Assembly: GCF_024679095.1 (NCBI RefSeq)
Contig: NW_026112139.1
Coordinates: forward strand, 146,642-210,641
Length of the DNA stretch: 64,000 bases
From: Eriocheir sinensis
Lineage: Eukaryota; Arthropoda; Malacostraca; Decapoda; Varunidae
Direction: 5' to 3'
Part shown: positions 9,736 through 22,006 of the stretch, piece by piece
Position numbering within the stretch: position 1 is the stretch's first letter
Layout: each line of letters starts with the position of its first letter
Translations under genes and position numbers: made by a program
Notes under the pieces: model-generated
Told to the model about the DNA's origin: nothing
Databases searched by the model: none
Seen by the model: the letters and a program-made list of their open reading frames with translations, nothing else

Positions 9736-9766
9736 TAGAGATAGATAGATAGATAGATAGATAGAT
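9648..9766 (+). repeat. (TA)n-(TAGA)n microsatellite
   Basis: A dinucleotide TA array (about 9648-9703) passes into a TAGA array. Nothing coding is visible between here and about 10800. Confidence 0.95.
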
Positions 9767-10820
9767 GTAATATGCAAAATTACAGATTTACGATGACAAT
9801 GATGTCACTATATATAGCCTGTCTGGTGCAACATCAGATAATATCCTCTGCTGTAATCAGGGGCGATGCCAGACATTGTAGACATCAGGGACTTAAACCC
9901 TGTGTGACAAAGGGGAGGGGTCCGTGTGTATGCTTTCCTGCGAGAAAAAATAAATAAAAGCAACCCCATAGATAGTGACTTCTGGGGACTTAAGGGACTT
10001 TGGTATAATGACAAAAAATAATTTATGATACGTTCTTCACTAGAATCAAGTCACGGTATAATGAATTAAGTAAAAAAAAATAGCCTTAACACCTTAAAAC
10101 CTTAAAGAAGATCTGGGGCTTTTGATGAACGATCTGGGGCTCAAGCCCTAAAAGCCACTCTCCCCCGCCGCCAATGGTTGTAATAAATGAATGGGCCCAA
10201 AGAGTTTTATAATTATAATCGTTGTAGTAGTAAATGTCCTACCTTCTCCTCATGTTAACTGAATTATGAAACCCATGTGGAGAGCAAGGAAACCATATAA
10301 GTCTATCGTTAAACCAGTTTTCTATCCTAACTTTTCATAAACGAATTGTTAAATCGATCGATTATTGATGTCATGAAATATAACCTATTACCAAGTCTTC
10401 ACAATATAAAAAAAATCAACCTATAACATTACATTCGTAGTGGTAACACAAAATTTAATGCAAAAATTAAAGAGACGTTAAAAGTTGACATTTTACTGTA
10501 CTCTCTGCTCAAGCATTACTTCATCCATTTTCTGTCATCGCTACCCCATGATACGCCACAGCTATACCTCCCATCCTTCCCTCATACTCCCACCCCCCGA
10601 TGAGTGTGTCCCGACATTACTTATATTGACATTGGGTTGAGCCCAGTGAAAACTGCTTTACGTTTATTGGTTTCGTATTTTTTTAAAGTTATATACTCTA
10701 TACGTGTAGCTTGCAAATGTAGTTTAAGCTCCTGATGTAAGCTCGTCGCTGATTGGACAGCTGCTTGAGGCATTAATTTTTGTCTCTTGATGTTCGGGTA
10801 AATAAAGACCGCGTACCCGA
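9767..10820. other. Non-coding stretch
   Basis: No supported gene. A segment beginning CAGGGGCGATGCCAGAC (9858) resembles termini of CAGGGGC-type MITEs, but no matching far end was found. Confidence 0.4.
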
Positions 10821-11300
10821 TGCACTCCCAGTGGAACGCCAGCACTCGTCGAGCGAGCAACTCTCCTGGCCCTTGAGCCAGCTTATAGACTGCTGAGTTG
10901 CTCGTTCGGCTCCGGCTACGGGTGCAGAGGCACCCGTGCCCCTCGACCAGCTAGGCAGGGCCTCATGGCCTGAAGCCTAGCTCCTCTGCCGGGCTCTAAC
11001 CATAGCCCATCCATTCAACGAGCTGGTAAACATAAAACAACAATAACAACAACAACGATGCACTCCTCACCCTGGTCCTGCTACGGGTAGGCCAGGGCTC
11101 CCGTGTCTCCACTGTGCTGCTGCCGGCGGAGGCGTCCCCTACACCCGCAACGAGACTTGCATCGCCTCGACACTCCCTTACCGGGCCGCCGTACGGCCAA
11201 AGACCCTGTTCCCTCTACATGGGGATAAACCTTAGACGACGATGCACTACCATCAGTGACACGCCAGTCCTCGTCGAGCTAGCAACTTGGCCGGTGTAGC
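10815..11300 (+). repeat. GC-rich module with flanking direct repeats
   Basis: The motif GATGCACT, followed later by CGCCAG and CTCGTCGAGC with GCAACT, appears near 10818-10865 and again near 11237-11287; GATGCACT alone also appears at 11057. Between them lies a hairpin (AGCTAGGC ... GCCTAGCT, about 10949-10982). No protein is supported. It may be an unclassified short element. Confidence 0.4.
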
Positions 11301-11678
11301 GAGATATTTTGACCGATCTGAAAAGAGTGACCGACCCAGGATATCATACCGCATCCCGGCAGAACGCCAAGTAGGTCCGCGGCGAGAGGATCCCCCCCAA
11401 AACATTATCCAATGGGGACATGCTCCGACACTCGTTACTTTCCTAAAAACTTATATCGCCTAGTATATCATTCAATATATCTATTTTAAGGAACTATATG
11501 TCACTTGCAGTCGAAAATCACCAAAACTGCATGGAGCGCCCTTCGGAGTGAAATAAGTCATTTAAAAGTAGTTGTCGACCGTGACGGACGTCCGTCCCTG
11601 CCCTGCTGTGAGCGGCGGGTTATTATCGAGCTCACCGATACATCTACCGCAGAGCAGCAGCGTAACAGCCTTCATTAA

Positions 11679-12174
11679 CCCGTGGGCGTCGGCTACGGGA
11701 AAGCCGAAAAGTGGCCGAGAAACGGCAACATTACACTGCATTTTGAGAATAAGAAAAGAGCATGGAACGTACATCAGAGTACTTCTCTCATAACCATAAA
11801 GCCGTTAAAAATATTTACTTATACTCAAACTCCATTCATTTTGGGTGGTGTTTGTTACAAAATAAAGTCTCGTGACACGTGGCATCTAGCCGAGAGTCAC
11901 TTGTTGTCTACATTAGAGAATTTGACAAGTGAATGCTGTATGGATAGCTAATTCAGTCTGCCATGACATTACATCACCACCTATGACAAATAAGCCCACC
12001 TCAAGATCAATCAACCACCACAATGACCGAGTTCATGCATTGTTGGTTGCTCTATGCCGCCACCGCCTACAATTAGCTCAAATTAGGCGTTTTGAGCCGA
12101 GCCCAAAACTGGGTCTACTGTTTCAGCGGACCGACTCGCGGGAGCCCAAAAATGGGTCCACCGACGCTGCCGGG
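11679..12174 (+). mobile_element. piggyBac-type MITE, copy 1
   Basis: A 496-bp non-coding element flanked by TTAA on both sides (11675-11678 and 12175-12178). The ends are CCCGTGGGCGTCGG and, in reverse complement, CCCGGCAGCGTCGG. TTAA targets with CCC..GGG ends identify a non-autonomous piggyBac derivative. It is the same family as 33774-34261, with some substitutions and indels between the two copies. Confidence 0.9.
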
Positions 12175-12187
12175 TTAAGGAATAGTT

Positions 12188-12189
<2 letters not shown>

Positions 12190-12246
<57 letters not shown>

Positions 12247-12400
12247 GAGAGAGAGATAGATATAAATATATAAATAGATAGATATAGATAGATATAGTTC
12301 GATAGATAGATAGATGTAGATAGATAGATATAGATAGGTAGATAAATGTGTATGGATATATATATAGATAGATAGCTATAGATGTATAGATATAGATGTA
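12190..12400 (+). repeat. (TA)n-(GATA)n microsatellite
   Basis: A TA array (about 12190-12242) is followed by interrupted GATA/TAGA units to about 12400. It starts just after the MITE. Confidence 0.95.
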
Positions 12401-12489
12401 GATAGACAGGGGTGGATGGATAGACTGAAGTATTGAAATCTACACTCTCTATAGAAAGGTGACGAGGAGGCCTGATCGAAGGTTATAAA

Positions 12490-14450
12490 TGGATTTTTTT
12501 TTTTTTTACAACAAAGGAGGCAGCTCAAGGGGGCACACACACACAAAAAAAAAAACAATAATAAAAAAAGCCCGCTTAATCGCTGCTCCCAGAAAAGAAT
12601 CAGAAGAGGGGGCCAAAAGCAAGGTCAAATTCGGGAGGAGAGGTGTCCTGATGCCCTCCTCTTGAAAGAGTTCAAGTCGTAGGCAGGAGGAAATACAGAT
12701 GAAGGAAGATTGTTCCAGAGTTTACCAGCGTGAGGGATGAAAGAGTGAAGATGCTGGCAAACTCTTGCACAAGTGGTTTGGACAGTATAGGGATGAGCAT
12801 GAGTAGAAAGTCGTGTGCAGCGGGGCCGCGGAAGGGGGGGAGGCATGCAATTAGCAAGTTCAGAAGAGCAGTCAGCGTGGAAATATCGACAGAAGATAGA
12901 AAGAGAGGCAATATCGCGGCGGAATTTAAGAGGTAGAAGACTATCAGTAGGAGGAGGAGAGCTGATGAGACGAAGAGCCTTAGCCTCCACTCTGTCCAGA
13001 AGAGCTGTGTGGGTGGAGCCCACCCCCACGTGAGATGCATATTCCATACGAGGGCGGACAAGGCCCCTGTATATGGATAGCAACTGCGCGGGGGAGAAGA
13101 ACTGGCGGAGACGAAACAGAACGCCCAACCTCGAGGAAGCTGATTTAGCGAGAGATGAGATATGAAGTTTCCAGTTGAGATTTTGAGTTAAGGATAGACC
13201 GAGGATGTTTAGTGCTGAAGAAGGTGACAGCTGAGTGTTGTCGAAGAACAGGGGATAGGTGTTTGGAAGATTGTGTCGAGTTGATAGGTGGATAAATTGA
13301 GTTTTTGAGGCATTGAAGGGCACAAGGTTCCTTCTGCCCCAATCAGAAATGATAGCAAGGTCTGATGTTAAGCGTTCTGCAGCCTCCAGTCTGGAGTCGT
13401 GTGCTTCCTGTTGTGATGGTCTTCTATTGAAAGAAGTTGAATAATGCAGAGTGGAGTCGTCGGCTTGCGAGTGGACAGGACAGTTTGTGATGGAAAGAAG
13501 ATCATTGATGAATAACAGAAAAAGAGTGGGTGATAGGACAGAGCCCTGTGGAACGCCACTGTTGATAGGTTTAGAGGAAGAGCAGTGACCGTCTACCACC
13601 GCAGAGATAAAACGGCCGGAAAGGAAACTGGAGATAAAGGAACAGAGAGAGGGATAGAATCCGAAAGAGGGCAGTTTAGAAAACAAAGACTGGTGCCAGA
13701 CTCTATCGAAGGCTTTCGATATGTCTAGCGCAACAGAGAAAGTTTCACCGAAACTGCTAAGAGAGGATGACCAAGAGTCAGTTAAGAGAGCAAGAAGATC
13801 GCCAGTAGAACACCCCTTGCGGAATCCATACTGGCGATCAGATAGAAGATTAGAAGTGGAAAGGTGCTTTTGAGTCTTCCGGTTAAGGATTGATTCAAAA
13901 GCTTTAGATAGACATGAAAGTAAAGCTATTGGGCGGTAGTTTGAGGGATTAGGCACAGGCTGTACAAAGGCATACTTCCAGCAGGAAAAAAAGATAGATG
14001 TTGATAGGTTGAGACGAAAGAGTTTGACGAGGCAGGGTGTCAGCACAGAAGCAGTTTTTAAGGACAATAGGAGGCACTCCATCAGGTCCGTAAACCTTCT
14101 GAGAGTTGTGGCTAGAGAGGGCATAGAAAACATCATTAGGAAGAATTTTAATAACAGGCATAAAGGAGTCAGAAGGGGAATGAGTAGGAGGAATATGCCC
14201 AGAATCGTCCAGGGTGGAGTTCTTACAGAAAGTTTGAGCGAAGAGTTCAGCCTTAGAGACAGATGAGACGGCAGTGCTGCCGTCAGGGTTAAGGAGAGGA
14301 GGGAAAGAGGAAGAAGTGAAATTGGAGGAGATATTTTTGCCTAGATGCCAGAAGTCATGGGAAGAATTAGAAGAAGCAAGGTGTTGACATTTTCTATTTA
14401 TAAAAGAAGTTTTGGTAAGTCGGAAAATAGATTTGGCACGATTCCGGCTG
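12490..14450 (-). mobile_element. Jockey-like LINE copy B (3' two-thirds)
   Basis: A minus-strand copy ending in a T-run on the plus strand (12494-12508), which is its poly-A tail. It is 5' truncated near 14450, where a CR1-like fragment starts. It contains the reverse transcriptase and the 3' UTR with the family sequence AATAATAAAAAAAGCCCGC (12555-12573). Confidence 0.88.
12625..14265 (-). pseudogene. Jockey-like reverse transcriptase
   Basis: A 503-codon frame (12625-14136), with upstream homologous sequence in other frames, encodes most of the RT. Motifs in order: NPSNYRPIALLSCLSKAFE, DRQYGFRKGCSTGDLLA, FSVALDISKAFDRVWH (first catalytic Asp), SGVPQGSVLSPTLFLLFINDL, the catalytic loop, LNILGLSLTQNLNWKLHI, and the C-terminal GKLWNNLPSSVFPPAYDLNSFKRR. 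The loop reads QADD where sister copies D and E read YADD. The frame is long but the missing 5' half makes it non-autonomous. Confidence 0.88.
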
Positions 14451-14797
14451 AAATGTATAGATGGATGAAGAGCTTTAATGATTAAAGGGGTGTCAATAGG
14501 GTTTTGGGTTTTAAAGAACCAGGAAGGATATACGTAGCAATGGATTTAAGTTTGATAACTTAAGATTCAACAAAGACATAGGCAAGAATTGGTTTACCAC
14601 TAGAGTGGTGGATGAATGGAATAGACTTGGCAGTCTTGTTAATTTTTATGTGGGTGCCAATAACATAGATACATGCTCATGAAGGGGCTGGATAAAGTCA
14701 TGGATAGTGTCGAGGTAATTAAGGTGGGGTTAGGATTACAGGACCTGCCTTGTGTAGGCCAACTGGCCTCTTGCAGACTCCATACGTTATAAGGTTC

Positions 14798-14802
<5 letters not shown>
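14450..14802 (+). mobile_element. CR1-like LINE 3' end fragment
   Basis: It encodes the RT tail (DNLRFNKDIGKNWFTTRVVDEWNRLG, about 14544-14630) and a 3' UTR containing GACCTGCCTTGTGTAGGCC. It ends in AAGGTTCTTATG. It is the same lineage as 22672-22983. It abuts the truncated 5' side of Jockey-like copy B and is followed by a GA array. Confidence 0.75.

Positions 14803-14859
<57 letters not shown>
14803..14859 (+). repeat. (GA)n microsatellite
   Basis: A perfect GA array of about 57 bp that directly follows the LINE 3' terminus. Confidence 0.97.
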
Positions 14860-14862
<3 letters not shown>

Positions 14863-14999
14863 TAATTTGTATAGGTTCTTGTGATCTTTCTCTTCTCTTC
14901 GAGTTGTGTGTATAAGAATAATTGCAAGAAGTGAGTCGTGAGGTTTTCAAAATGTCCGCAGTCAGTTGTTGCTATGACAACGTTGACCACTTTTTTTTT

Positions 15000-15162
15000 T
15001 TTGTGATCTGTGATCGGAAGTTAGTTTGTGAAGTTCCGATCTCCACATTCCGATTACCTTTTACAAAGATTTATTTTTTCCATTCCGATCGCCAATTGAT
15101 GTTCCGATCAGATCGGAAGATCGGGCGATCGGACTAATGATCGGAAGTGCCCAGCTCTGGTA
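15000..15162 (-). repeat. Possible hAT-type non-autonomous element end
   Basis: Read on the minus strand from 15162, the sequence begins CAGAGCTGGGCACTTCCG, close to classical hAT termini (CAGnGnTGGGCA). Inside, the word GATCGGAA or its complement recurs about eight times in both orientations, as in subterminal transposase-binding arrays. The opposite end was not found. Confidence 0.4.
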
Positions 15163-17967
15163 TGAACATATAGTTAAATAAGAAAGGAACACCACATCTC
15201 AACCGCACAACTGTCAATAACTGTACACACCTGTCACGGGTCAACTGGCTCTGGAGGAATGGCCTCAGGTTGTTGTATGGGGTACGGCTCTTGAGCTTCT
15301 TCCCATTACGCACAGTCTCAAGAGCCGAGGAGTCTACGTCAATTTCTCTGTTGAGTGTCAGTAGGTTACAGAAACCTAAATGACAAAAATGGAGCACACA
15401 ATAAAATACAATTCCTTTTAACATCAGTACTCGCTTGTATGGACCAGTCCACTTCTGCTCCATTTTCCCACCCTTCCTATTCTCACTGAGAAGTTTTCTT
15501 TTAAGAACCTTCATCCCTACAGAGATGTTGAAGGTCTTCACTCTTTTGCTTTCCTGTTCCTGTACTCGGCCTTCTGCTTTTCTCGGCTGCTTCAACTCTC
15601 TGTTCCCGCTGCATAATAAAAGTAAAAGCATAAGCATTGATAGCACTATGATGACCGGATTGACTGTACTAAAATATAAATTTCATTGTGCAGACGATGC
15701 TTGTAATGTATGGTACAATATGGATGAAAGAATGATCATATGTAGCAGGACTTCAATTGGAATCAATGTCGAGTGTTTAATCTGGCCATATGACTGCAGT
15801 CATTACATTGAAATAGTCTGGAGACCAAATAAAATCAGGCTAAAGCAGAGAATCAGTCTGGCAATGAATGTACTATGCTGAAACATGAAGTATAGCATCA
15901 ATGTAAAAGTTATGGTATTTGTCTTCGGTACTACTGCCAGACTTAGAACATTAGCATCAGGAAATATTACACATTACGTCTTCAGCCAGACCTTGGAGTG
16001 CAGCTCTTCACGCTTCTGGCCCTGCTCTTTGACACACTCCGCAATGTCCTTGGAAGAGGGCAGTTCAACAACTTCTTCAAAGAATTGTAACAAAAGAAAC
16101 AGCAAAAGAAGATTACTTGAGAGGTACTAGACATATTCTTCAATTCTTGTGAGATATACACATTTCCAGAATTTGCACATTACACATGAATCTACTTTCT
16201 ACTTACTTGGTGTGGTACTCCTTCCTCTGCTTGTGCAGAAGCCTCAGGATCAAATGTAATTTCTTCCTAAAGATAATCATTTCAATAAATTGAACTGAAA
16301 TTACAGTCATTAGGCACAAGACCAACTCTTCATATTTTGTTTTTGTTTGTGGATGAAAGTGTTCTATTAATTCAAACACTGGTGGTTACCTGGTGAAGTG
16401 GCCGGTGCTCACGAGCAAACATCAACCGGAAAGGTGTGAACCCGGTGGTCCGCTGCTTTTGAGTGCGGATGCTGTAAGCGACTTCATCCAGGAAGTTGGG
16501 CCAGTCGGTCTTGGTCGCGTTGCAGAGCTTGGCAAGCCTGGTCTCCAGAGTCTTGTTCGTTCTCTGTGCCAGTCCATTAGTCTGCGAAATGGTAGGCATA
16601 CGTGATACTCCTCCGGATCCCGTAGTACTTGCAGAGTTTGTCGTTGATCTGTGGGGAATGAAGAGGTCAAAGTAGCAGCAGTAATACAACAGGTGTTATA
16701 ATAGTATCATTTGTTTGCATTGTTAATAATACCTGAGGTTTGTTCAGCATCTTATAGCTAACGAAGCATTAGTTGATGTAAATGTCCTCCTCTTACAACT
16801 GTATTGGTAATGATGCAGCTCTCAGGTATACCTGAATATAACATTACATCCTGATGACCATTCCATGAATTACAACAGAAATAACAGTAACATAAAGACT
16901 TACCGAGGACAAAACTCACGTCCCTGATCAGTCAGGATCCTTGCAGGCTTACCCCACCTAAGGAAAGCAGATGTCATTATACATATGAACAGTAAATCTG
17001 CATCTTTGTATCACATTATTATATTATGCCTACACATAATCAATTGATGGGAATGACAATGTCTGATATGATTAAATTTCATAATTAGTGCAAACAATAT
17101 GGCAAGGCAAATAACTTTTATACAAGAACTAAAGTGAGCCTTTAATTGAAATAAAATTGATGAAATAAAACAGTTGTGAGAAGCAACACACAGAGATAAA
17201 TATTTGGAGTGGTATGACTGCACGAACTTTACATGCATTGATGACAAAACATGTTGCAACCTCAAAACAATTGTGGTAATACATGATTAAAGAAATAATG
17301 ATTACCAGTAGCAAACTCATTAGCTTAGACTCATTCCGTTTCACTAATATTGAAAATAGGAAAATATCGTGGATGGATTGTATGACAAATTTTTAAATGA
17401 TTCTACCAATGTTGAATATGTTTTGTTTATTACATCAGATTGTTGAATGTTTGCATCTATTTTGAGGGCAAAAATCTATCACGGTGATGATGAGATAAAC
17501 CTCAAAGGAAAACCATGTACACTGAATTAATCTTGACATCAGGATACCTTTTTCTAAGATGGATTGTTTAGCATCCAAACTGACTATTTGAAATTACATT
17601 CATAAGTAGTGATGATATGGCAGTAAATTATTCATCCAAGTGCGGAAAATAATAATAAAAATGTGCCAGTGGATAAAGGAGCTTATGCACCTGGACACAC
17701 CCCATATGCTGTCTTATCTTAAGTGAAAAGAAGTCGACAAACTTTGTGTAGAAGTCGACAAACGTACAAATGTACCTGTAGCCTTCATCACTAACAGCCA
17801 TTGGACCTGGATAGTTTAATAAAGCAGGAAGCAAAAAATACATCATGCAAAGCCATCAAAACCCAACATAACAAATTAAATTAGCTTGTGAAGACACTAG
17901 GTAAAGCTAGATAAATCACCCATGCTAGATCAAATAATTCAGGCAAAGAGAAAGTGCATTATAACCC

Positions 17968-17970
<3 letters not shown>

Positions 17971-18037
<67 letters not shown>
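17971..18037 (+). repeat. (GA)n microsatellite
   Basis: A perfect AG array of about 66 bp in an intron of the integrase gene. Confidence 0.97.
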
Positions 18038-18040
<3 letters not shown>

Positions 18041-18983
18041 ATAGTGTTCCATGAACAACAATGAGAGCTAACTACCATGCATTAGAAAGCATTGTTCTTC
18101 TCATATTTACAATTATCATAAAGTAGACCTAAAAGAGTAAGACTGCTAGCATTTGAGGTAGCTCACATATGTACAAAGTTTTAAGCAAGGCATTTGACAG
18201 AGTTCCGAGAAAAGTGGCAGCATGGGCTCTGAAAAGGCAGATGGTTCCTGAGAGATTGGTTGAATTGGTGAGACATTGTATGAAACCTCAAAGAGTAAAG
18301 TGAAGGCTCCAGTTGGAATATTATAGGAGTTTAGCATCAGGCGGAGAACAGCCTATATATAGAGATATAGATGAGAGTTGCAACCAAAACCAGGCATTCC
18401 AAAAGCACAACCCAGAAAAGGCCCACAAGACATTAAAATGGTATCTGACCTGTCTCGTGATCTACAACAGTAACTATACATGGACAAAAGCATGTATATA
18501 GGTATGCATGCATATATGTGTGTGCAAGGGAGTTCTACAATCATGCAAGGGATAAGTTTCTGAAGGGATCATGTAAATTTAAGCTTGAGCAGAGATAATG
18601 CGATTTCACCTTCAAAATCTAACTTTGAATCACCCATTTGTTGTATCCTTGTGTATCAGAAATGTGAGCATAATGTTAAAAGAACTAACAGTTTTCCCTT
18701 GTCCTATTATATATTCGCCAGAAGAAAAAATTGAAGCGTTAAAAATTATGTGTCTGTGCATGAGTGAGTGTTGGAATGTATGTACATTTGATTTCTGAAC
18801 TTTTTTACCTAATACTTGTACTATTTTTAAAAGAGACCCCGAGCCAAACCACCTGATAACATTTTTTACATATCTGATCCTCACCGACCAAGTCGACTTC
18901 TATAAGTTCCAACGGCTCCTTCATCTCTATGGGATGCATCTCTGGGGCCTGCGTCTTCATTGGCGTGTAGTGCTGGCACTCAC

Positions 18984-19379
18984 TGTAGCGGCCCCTGTCA
19001 AGCAGTCGCGTGCTCTCCTCCAGTGAAAACGAAAGTGGGGCGTTGCAGCACAGGCTAATGTTCAGTCTTACTTTGTGTCAATGTTTTCGTTCGTGCTCCC
19101 GTCTCGCTGTTTCTTGTGCGTCTAATTGTTTATCTCTTGTTACTTGTTTATCTTCTGTCCGTCCACGCCCTCTTGTCGTCCATTCGTACACATTGTTCTA
19201 CACATACACCCACACTTCACAACATTCACACAAACGCATACCCACACAAAACACCTTTTCTTGATGTTTTGTTTGTGCCCATGACCTTTGTGATTTTTGT
19301 CCAATAAAGTAACCCTGGCGGATATGACTTTCTCTATCCGTGAACCGATTAGCACTTAGAACACTCGCTACCACCAACA
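18984..19379 (+). repeat. 5' LTR
   Basis: 396 bp, TGTAGC to CCAACA, with a poly-A signal AATAAA at 19303-19308. It is almost colinear with 21593-22006; differences are a few substitutions and small indels, including an extra ~17-bp segment in the other copy. Confidence 0.92.
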
Positions 19380-19381
19380 AT

Positions 19382-19397
19382 TGGTGACCCTGCAGTG
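19382..19397 (+). promoter_or_regulatory. Primer-binding site
   Basis: TGGTGACCC two bases after the 5' LTR, complementary to a CCA-ended tRNA. The first nine bases match the tRNA-Trp-type primer site known from other LTR elements, and the rest diverges. Confidence 0.6.
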
Positions 19398-19599
19398 TTG
19401 CTATGGTTCAAGGTGGCTTATAGCCGGTGCCGCACCACGGGCACTCTCTCCCAGAGTGGAGGACCTGGGCAAGGTAACTTGTCCATTCGTCCGCCCTCTC
19501 CTGGGGCAAAAATCGTCACCTCCGCTCGGGGCTCGTGAGGCTGAGCACTCAGGTCGGGAGAAGCATTACGCCGTAGGCGTAGTTGCCACCTTCAGGGTT

Positions 19600-19930
19600 C
19601 TCCCCCGCCCTCCCCCAGGCACCCTCTGCGCCTCTTCCAGGCACCCTCTGTGCGCCTCTTCCAGGCACCCTCTGTGCCTCCCCCAGGCACCCTCTGTGCC
19701 CTCCTCCAGACGCTTTCTGCGTCTCCTCCAAGCACCCTTTGTGCCCTCCTCCAGACGCCTTCTGCGTCTCCTCCAGGCACCCTCTGTGCGCCTCTTCCGG
19801 GCACCCTCTGTGCGCCTCTTCCATGCACCTCTGTGCGCCTCTTCCATGCACCCTGTGCGCCTCCTCCAGGCATCTTCAGCGCCTCCTCCAGGCATCCTTT
19901 GTGCCCCCTCTCCAGGCATATTTTGTGCCC
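19600..19930 (+). repeat. Minisatellite 1 of the LTR element
   Basis: Tandem units of about 24-36 bp built on CTCCTCCAGGCACCCTCTGTG. They stay open in several frames on both strands, so the long predicted ORFs here are repeat artefacts. Confidence 0.85.
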
Positions 19931-20399
19931 CATAGTGCTTCTCCCGGCGCTCACCCACCCACCCCCACCCCTCCTCCTTCCTGCCTTCCCGCTGGTCCGG
20001 CGACTGAGACACGCACACAAGACTCAGTGAACACTCAAACACAGTGCGACACATTACTGAGACACAGTGCCACACAGTAAGTGTACACGCCACACACAGA
20101 CTCGGTGTACACGCCATACAGACTCAGTGTATACGCCACCACACACCATACAAACTCAGAGAGACACGCAAACACAGTGTGACACCCCACTGGGATTACT
20201 AGCTGCCCCCTGGATTAACCACCGCCTCCTGGATCTACCACCGCCCTCTTGGATTAACTTACTCTCCTGTGGATCCTCATATATAGTGCAGTGTGTCCAG
20301 CAACAGTTCAGTACAGCACGTCCCCAGCAACAGCTAGTGTCACAGTGTTACCTACTAAGCATATAGTGTTGTGTTACAGTGCCTTTTTGAACACTGGTT

Positions 20400-20830
20400 C
20401 ACTCCCCGAGCCACAGAGGCCCCTGGCACGTGCCAGCGCCCATAGTACACGTAGTTCGTTCCACTCTCACGGGCTGCCGCGGCTCCTGGCACATGCTAGC
20501 GCCATTCACTTTGCAACTCGCTGTTGCTCCCGACTCTCTGGCATCTAGCGCCTTCCCACGCAGTCGTTCGACGCACTCACGACTGCCGCGGCTCCTGGCA
20601 TATGCTAGCGCCTCTCACTCCTCAACTGGCTGTGGCCCCTGGCACGCTGGCATCTAGCGCTTTACCACGCAGTCGTTCGACGCCCTTACGGACTGCCGAG
20701 GCCCCTAGCACGCTGGCAGCTGGCGCCTTTAATACACGCAGTCGTTCTACTCACACCGGCTGCCGAGGCCCCTGGCATGCTGGCAGCTAGCGCCTTCACA
20801 CGCAGTTCCCTCGACGCACTCTCTGACTGT
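20400..20830 (+). repeat. Minisatellite 2 of the LTR element
   Basis: Longer units (about 60-115 bp) containing CTGCCGAGGCCCCTGGCA, GCTAGCGCC and CGCAGTCGTTC. About six diverged copies. Confidence 0.75.
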
Positions 20831-21184
20831 TGTGGCCCCCGGCGCGTTTATGCCAGTGCCTGTTGCCCATCTCTACGCCGCTCGACTTCACCATACCTGA
20901 CGACGACATGCAACTCTTCCTCTACTATGGCGGTGTCCTTCAGAGCACCACTCTTCTGCTCAGGACCCGTCTACGTGGTTCGCGATTTTGGAGTGCGGAC
21001 TCAAACCTTCCAGGATCTATTAAACAGCCAACCACTCAACTCACCGCAGCTCAACTCACGCAGCCCACCTCACGCAGCCCAACTCACGCAGCCTAACTCA
21101 CGCAGCTCGACCCCTCGCTGCTCAACCCCTCGCTGCTCAACTCATCGCTGCTCAACACTTCAGCTCGACTTACCGTAGCTGTCC

Positions 21185-21390
21185 TCCAGCTCTCTCACTA
21201 CAGCTCGACTCACCGTAGCTGTTGTCACCGCATTATTCACTCCAGCTCGACTCACCGTAGCTGTTGTCACCGCATTATTCACTCCAGCTCGACTCACCGT
21301 AGCTGTTGTCACCGCATTATTCACTCCAGCTCGACTCACCGTAGCTGTTGCTACTGCACTACTCACCCAGCTCGGCTCACCGTAGCTGCA
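21185..21390 (+). repeat. Minisatellite 3 of the LTR element
   Basis: A 41-bp unit with CAGCTCGACTCACCGTAGCT and TGTTGTCACCGCATTATTC is repeated four to five times, followed by shorter CAACTCAACTCAGCGCAAC-type repeats to about 21510. Confidence 0.9.
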
Positions 21391-21592
21391 CTCTCCTCAA
21401 CTCAACTCAGCGCAACTTACCGCGCACCTCAACGCAACTCAACTCAGCGCAACTTACCGCCCACTTCAACGCAACTCTACTCAGCGCAAATCACCGCGCA
21501 ACACTACACACCGCAACCCATCACCGTCTGCCACAGCGCCCCGCACCAGGGAAGATTTCGTTCCTCCTTCCTCGTCACTGGGGGTGAGTACT

Positions 21593-22006
21593 TGTAGCAG
21601 CCACTGCTCAAGCAGTCGCGTGCTCTCCTCCAATGAAAACGAAAGTGGGGCGTTGCAGCACAGACTAATGTTCATTCTTACTTTGTGTCAATGTTTTCGT
21701 TCGTGCTCCCGTCTCGCTGTTTCTTGTGCGTCTAATTGTTTATCTCTTGTTACTTGTTTATCTTCTTCTGTCCGTCCACGTCCTCTTGTCGTCCATTCGT
21801 ACACATTGTTCTACACATACACCCACACTTAAATGTCACCCACACTTCACAACATTCACACAAACGCATACCCACACAAACACCTTTTCTTTATGTTTTG
21901 TTTGTGGCCATGACCTTTGTGATTTTTGTCCAATAAAGTAACCCTGGCGAATATGACTTTCTATCCGTGAACCGATTAGCACTTAGAACACTCGCTACCA
22001 CCAACA
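21593..22006 (+). repeat. 3' LTR
   Basis: 414 bp, TGTAGC to CCAACA, with AATAAA at 21932-21937. It is followed immediately by the duplicated TCAC. Confidence 0.92.

Larger units (their letters stand above)
18984..22006 (+). mobile_element. Non-autonomous LTR retrotransposon with target duplication
   Basis: Two LTRs (18984-19379 and 21593-22006) in direct orientation bound a 2.2-kb interior. Both begin TGTAGC and end CCAACA. The flanks carry a 4-bp duplication TCAC (18980-18983, 22007-22010). A tRNA-complementary primer site follows the 5' LTR. The interior has no reverse transcriptase, integrase or protease. It consists largely of three minisatellite arrays, so the element must have moved in trans. 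It sits inside an exon of the minus-strand integrase gene, between the codons of the zinc-domain CxxC. Confidence 0.9.

Noticed and set aside
7946..9777. Small ORFs in the 7.6-10 kb region
   Set aside because: Short, AT-rich, no motifs or codon pattern; chance open frames.
9858..10180. MITE beginning CAGGGGCGATGCCAGAC
   Set aside because: The start resembles known MITE ends, but no inverted partner or target duplication was found.
19381..20080. Long Pro/Leu/Ala-rich ORFs on both strands
   Set aside because: They are translations of minisatellite 1 inside a non-autonomous LTR element; several frames are open at once, so they are not genes.
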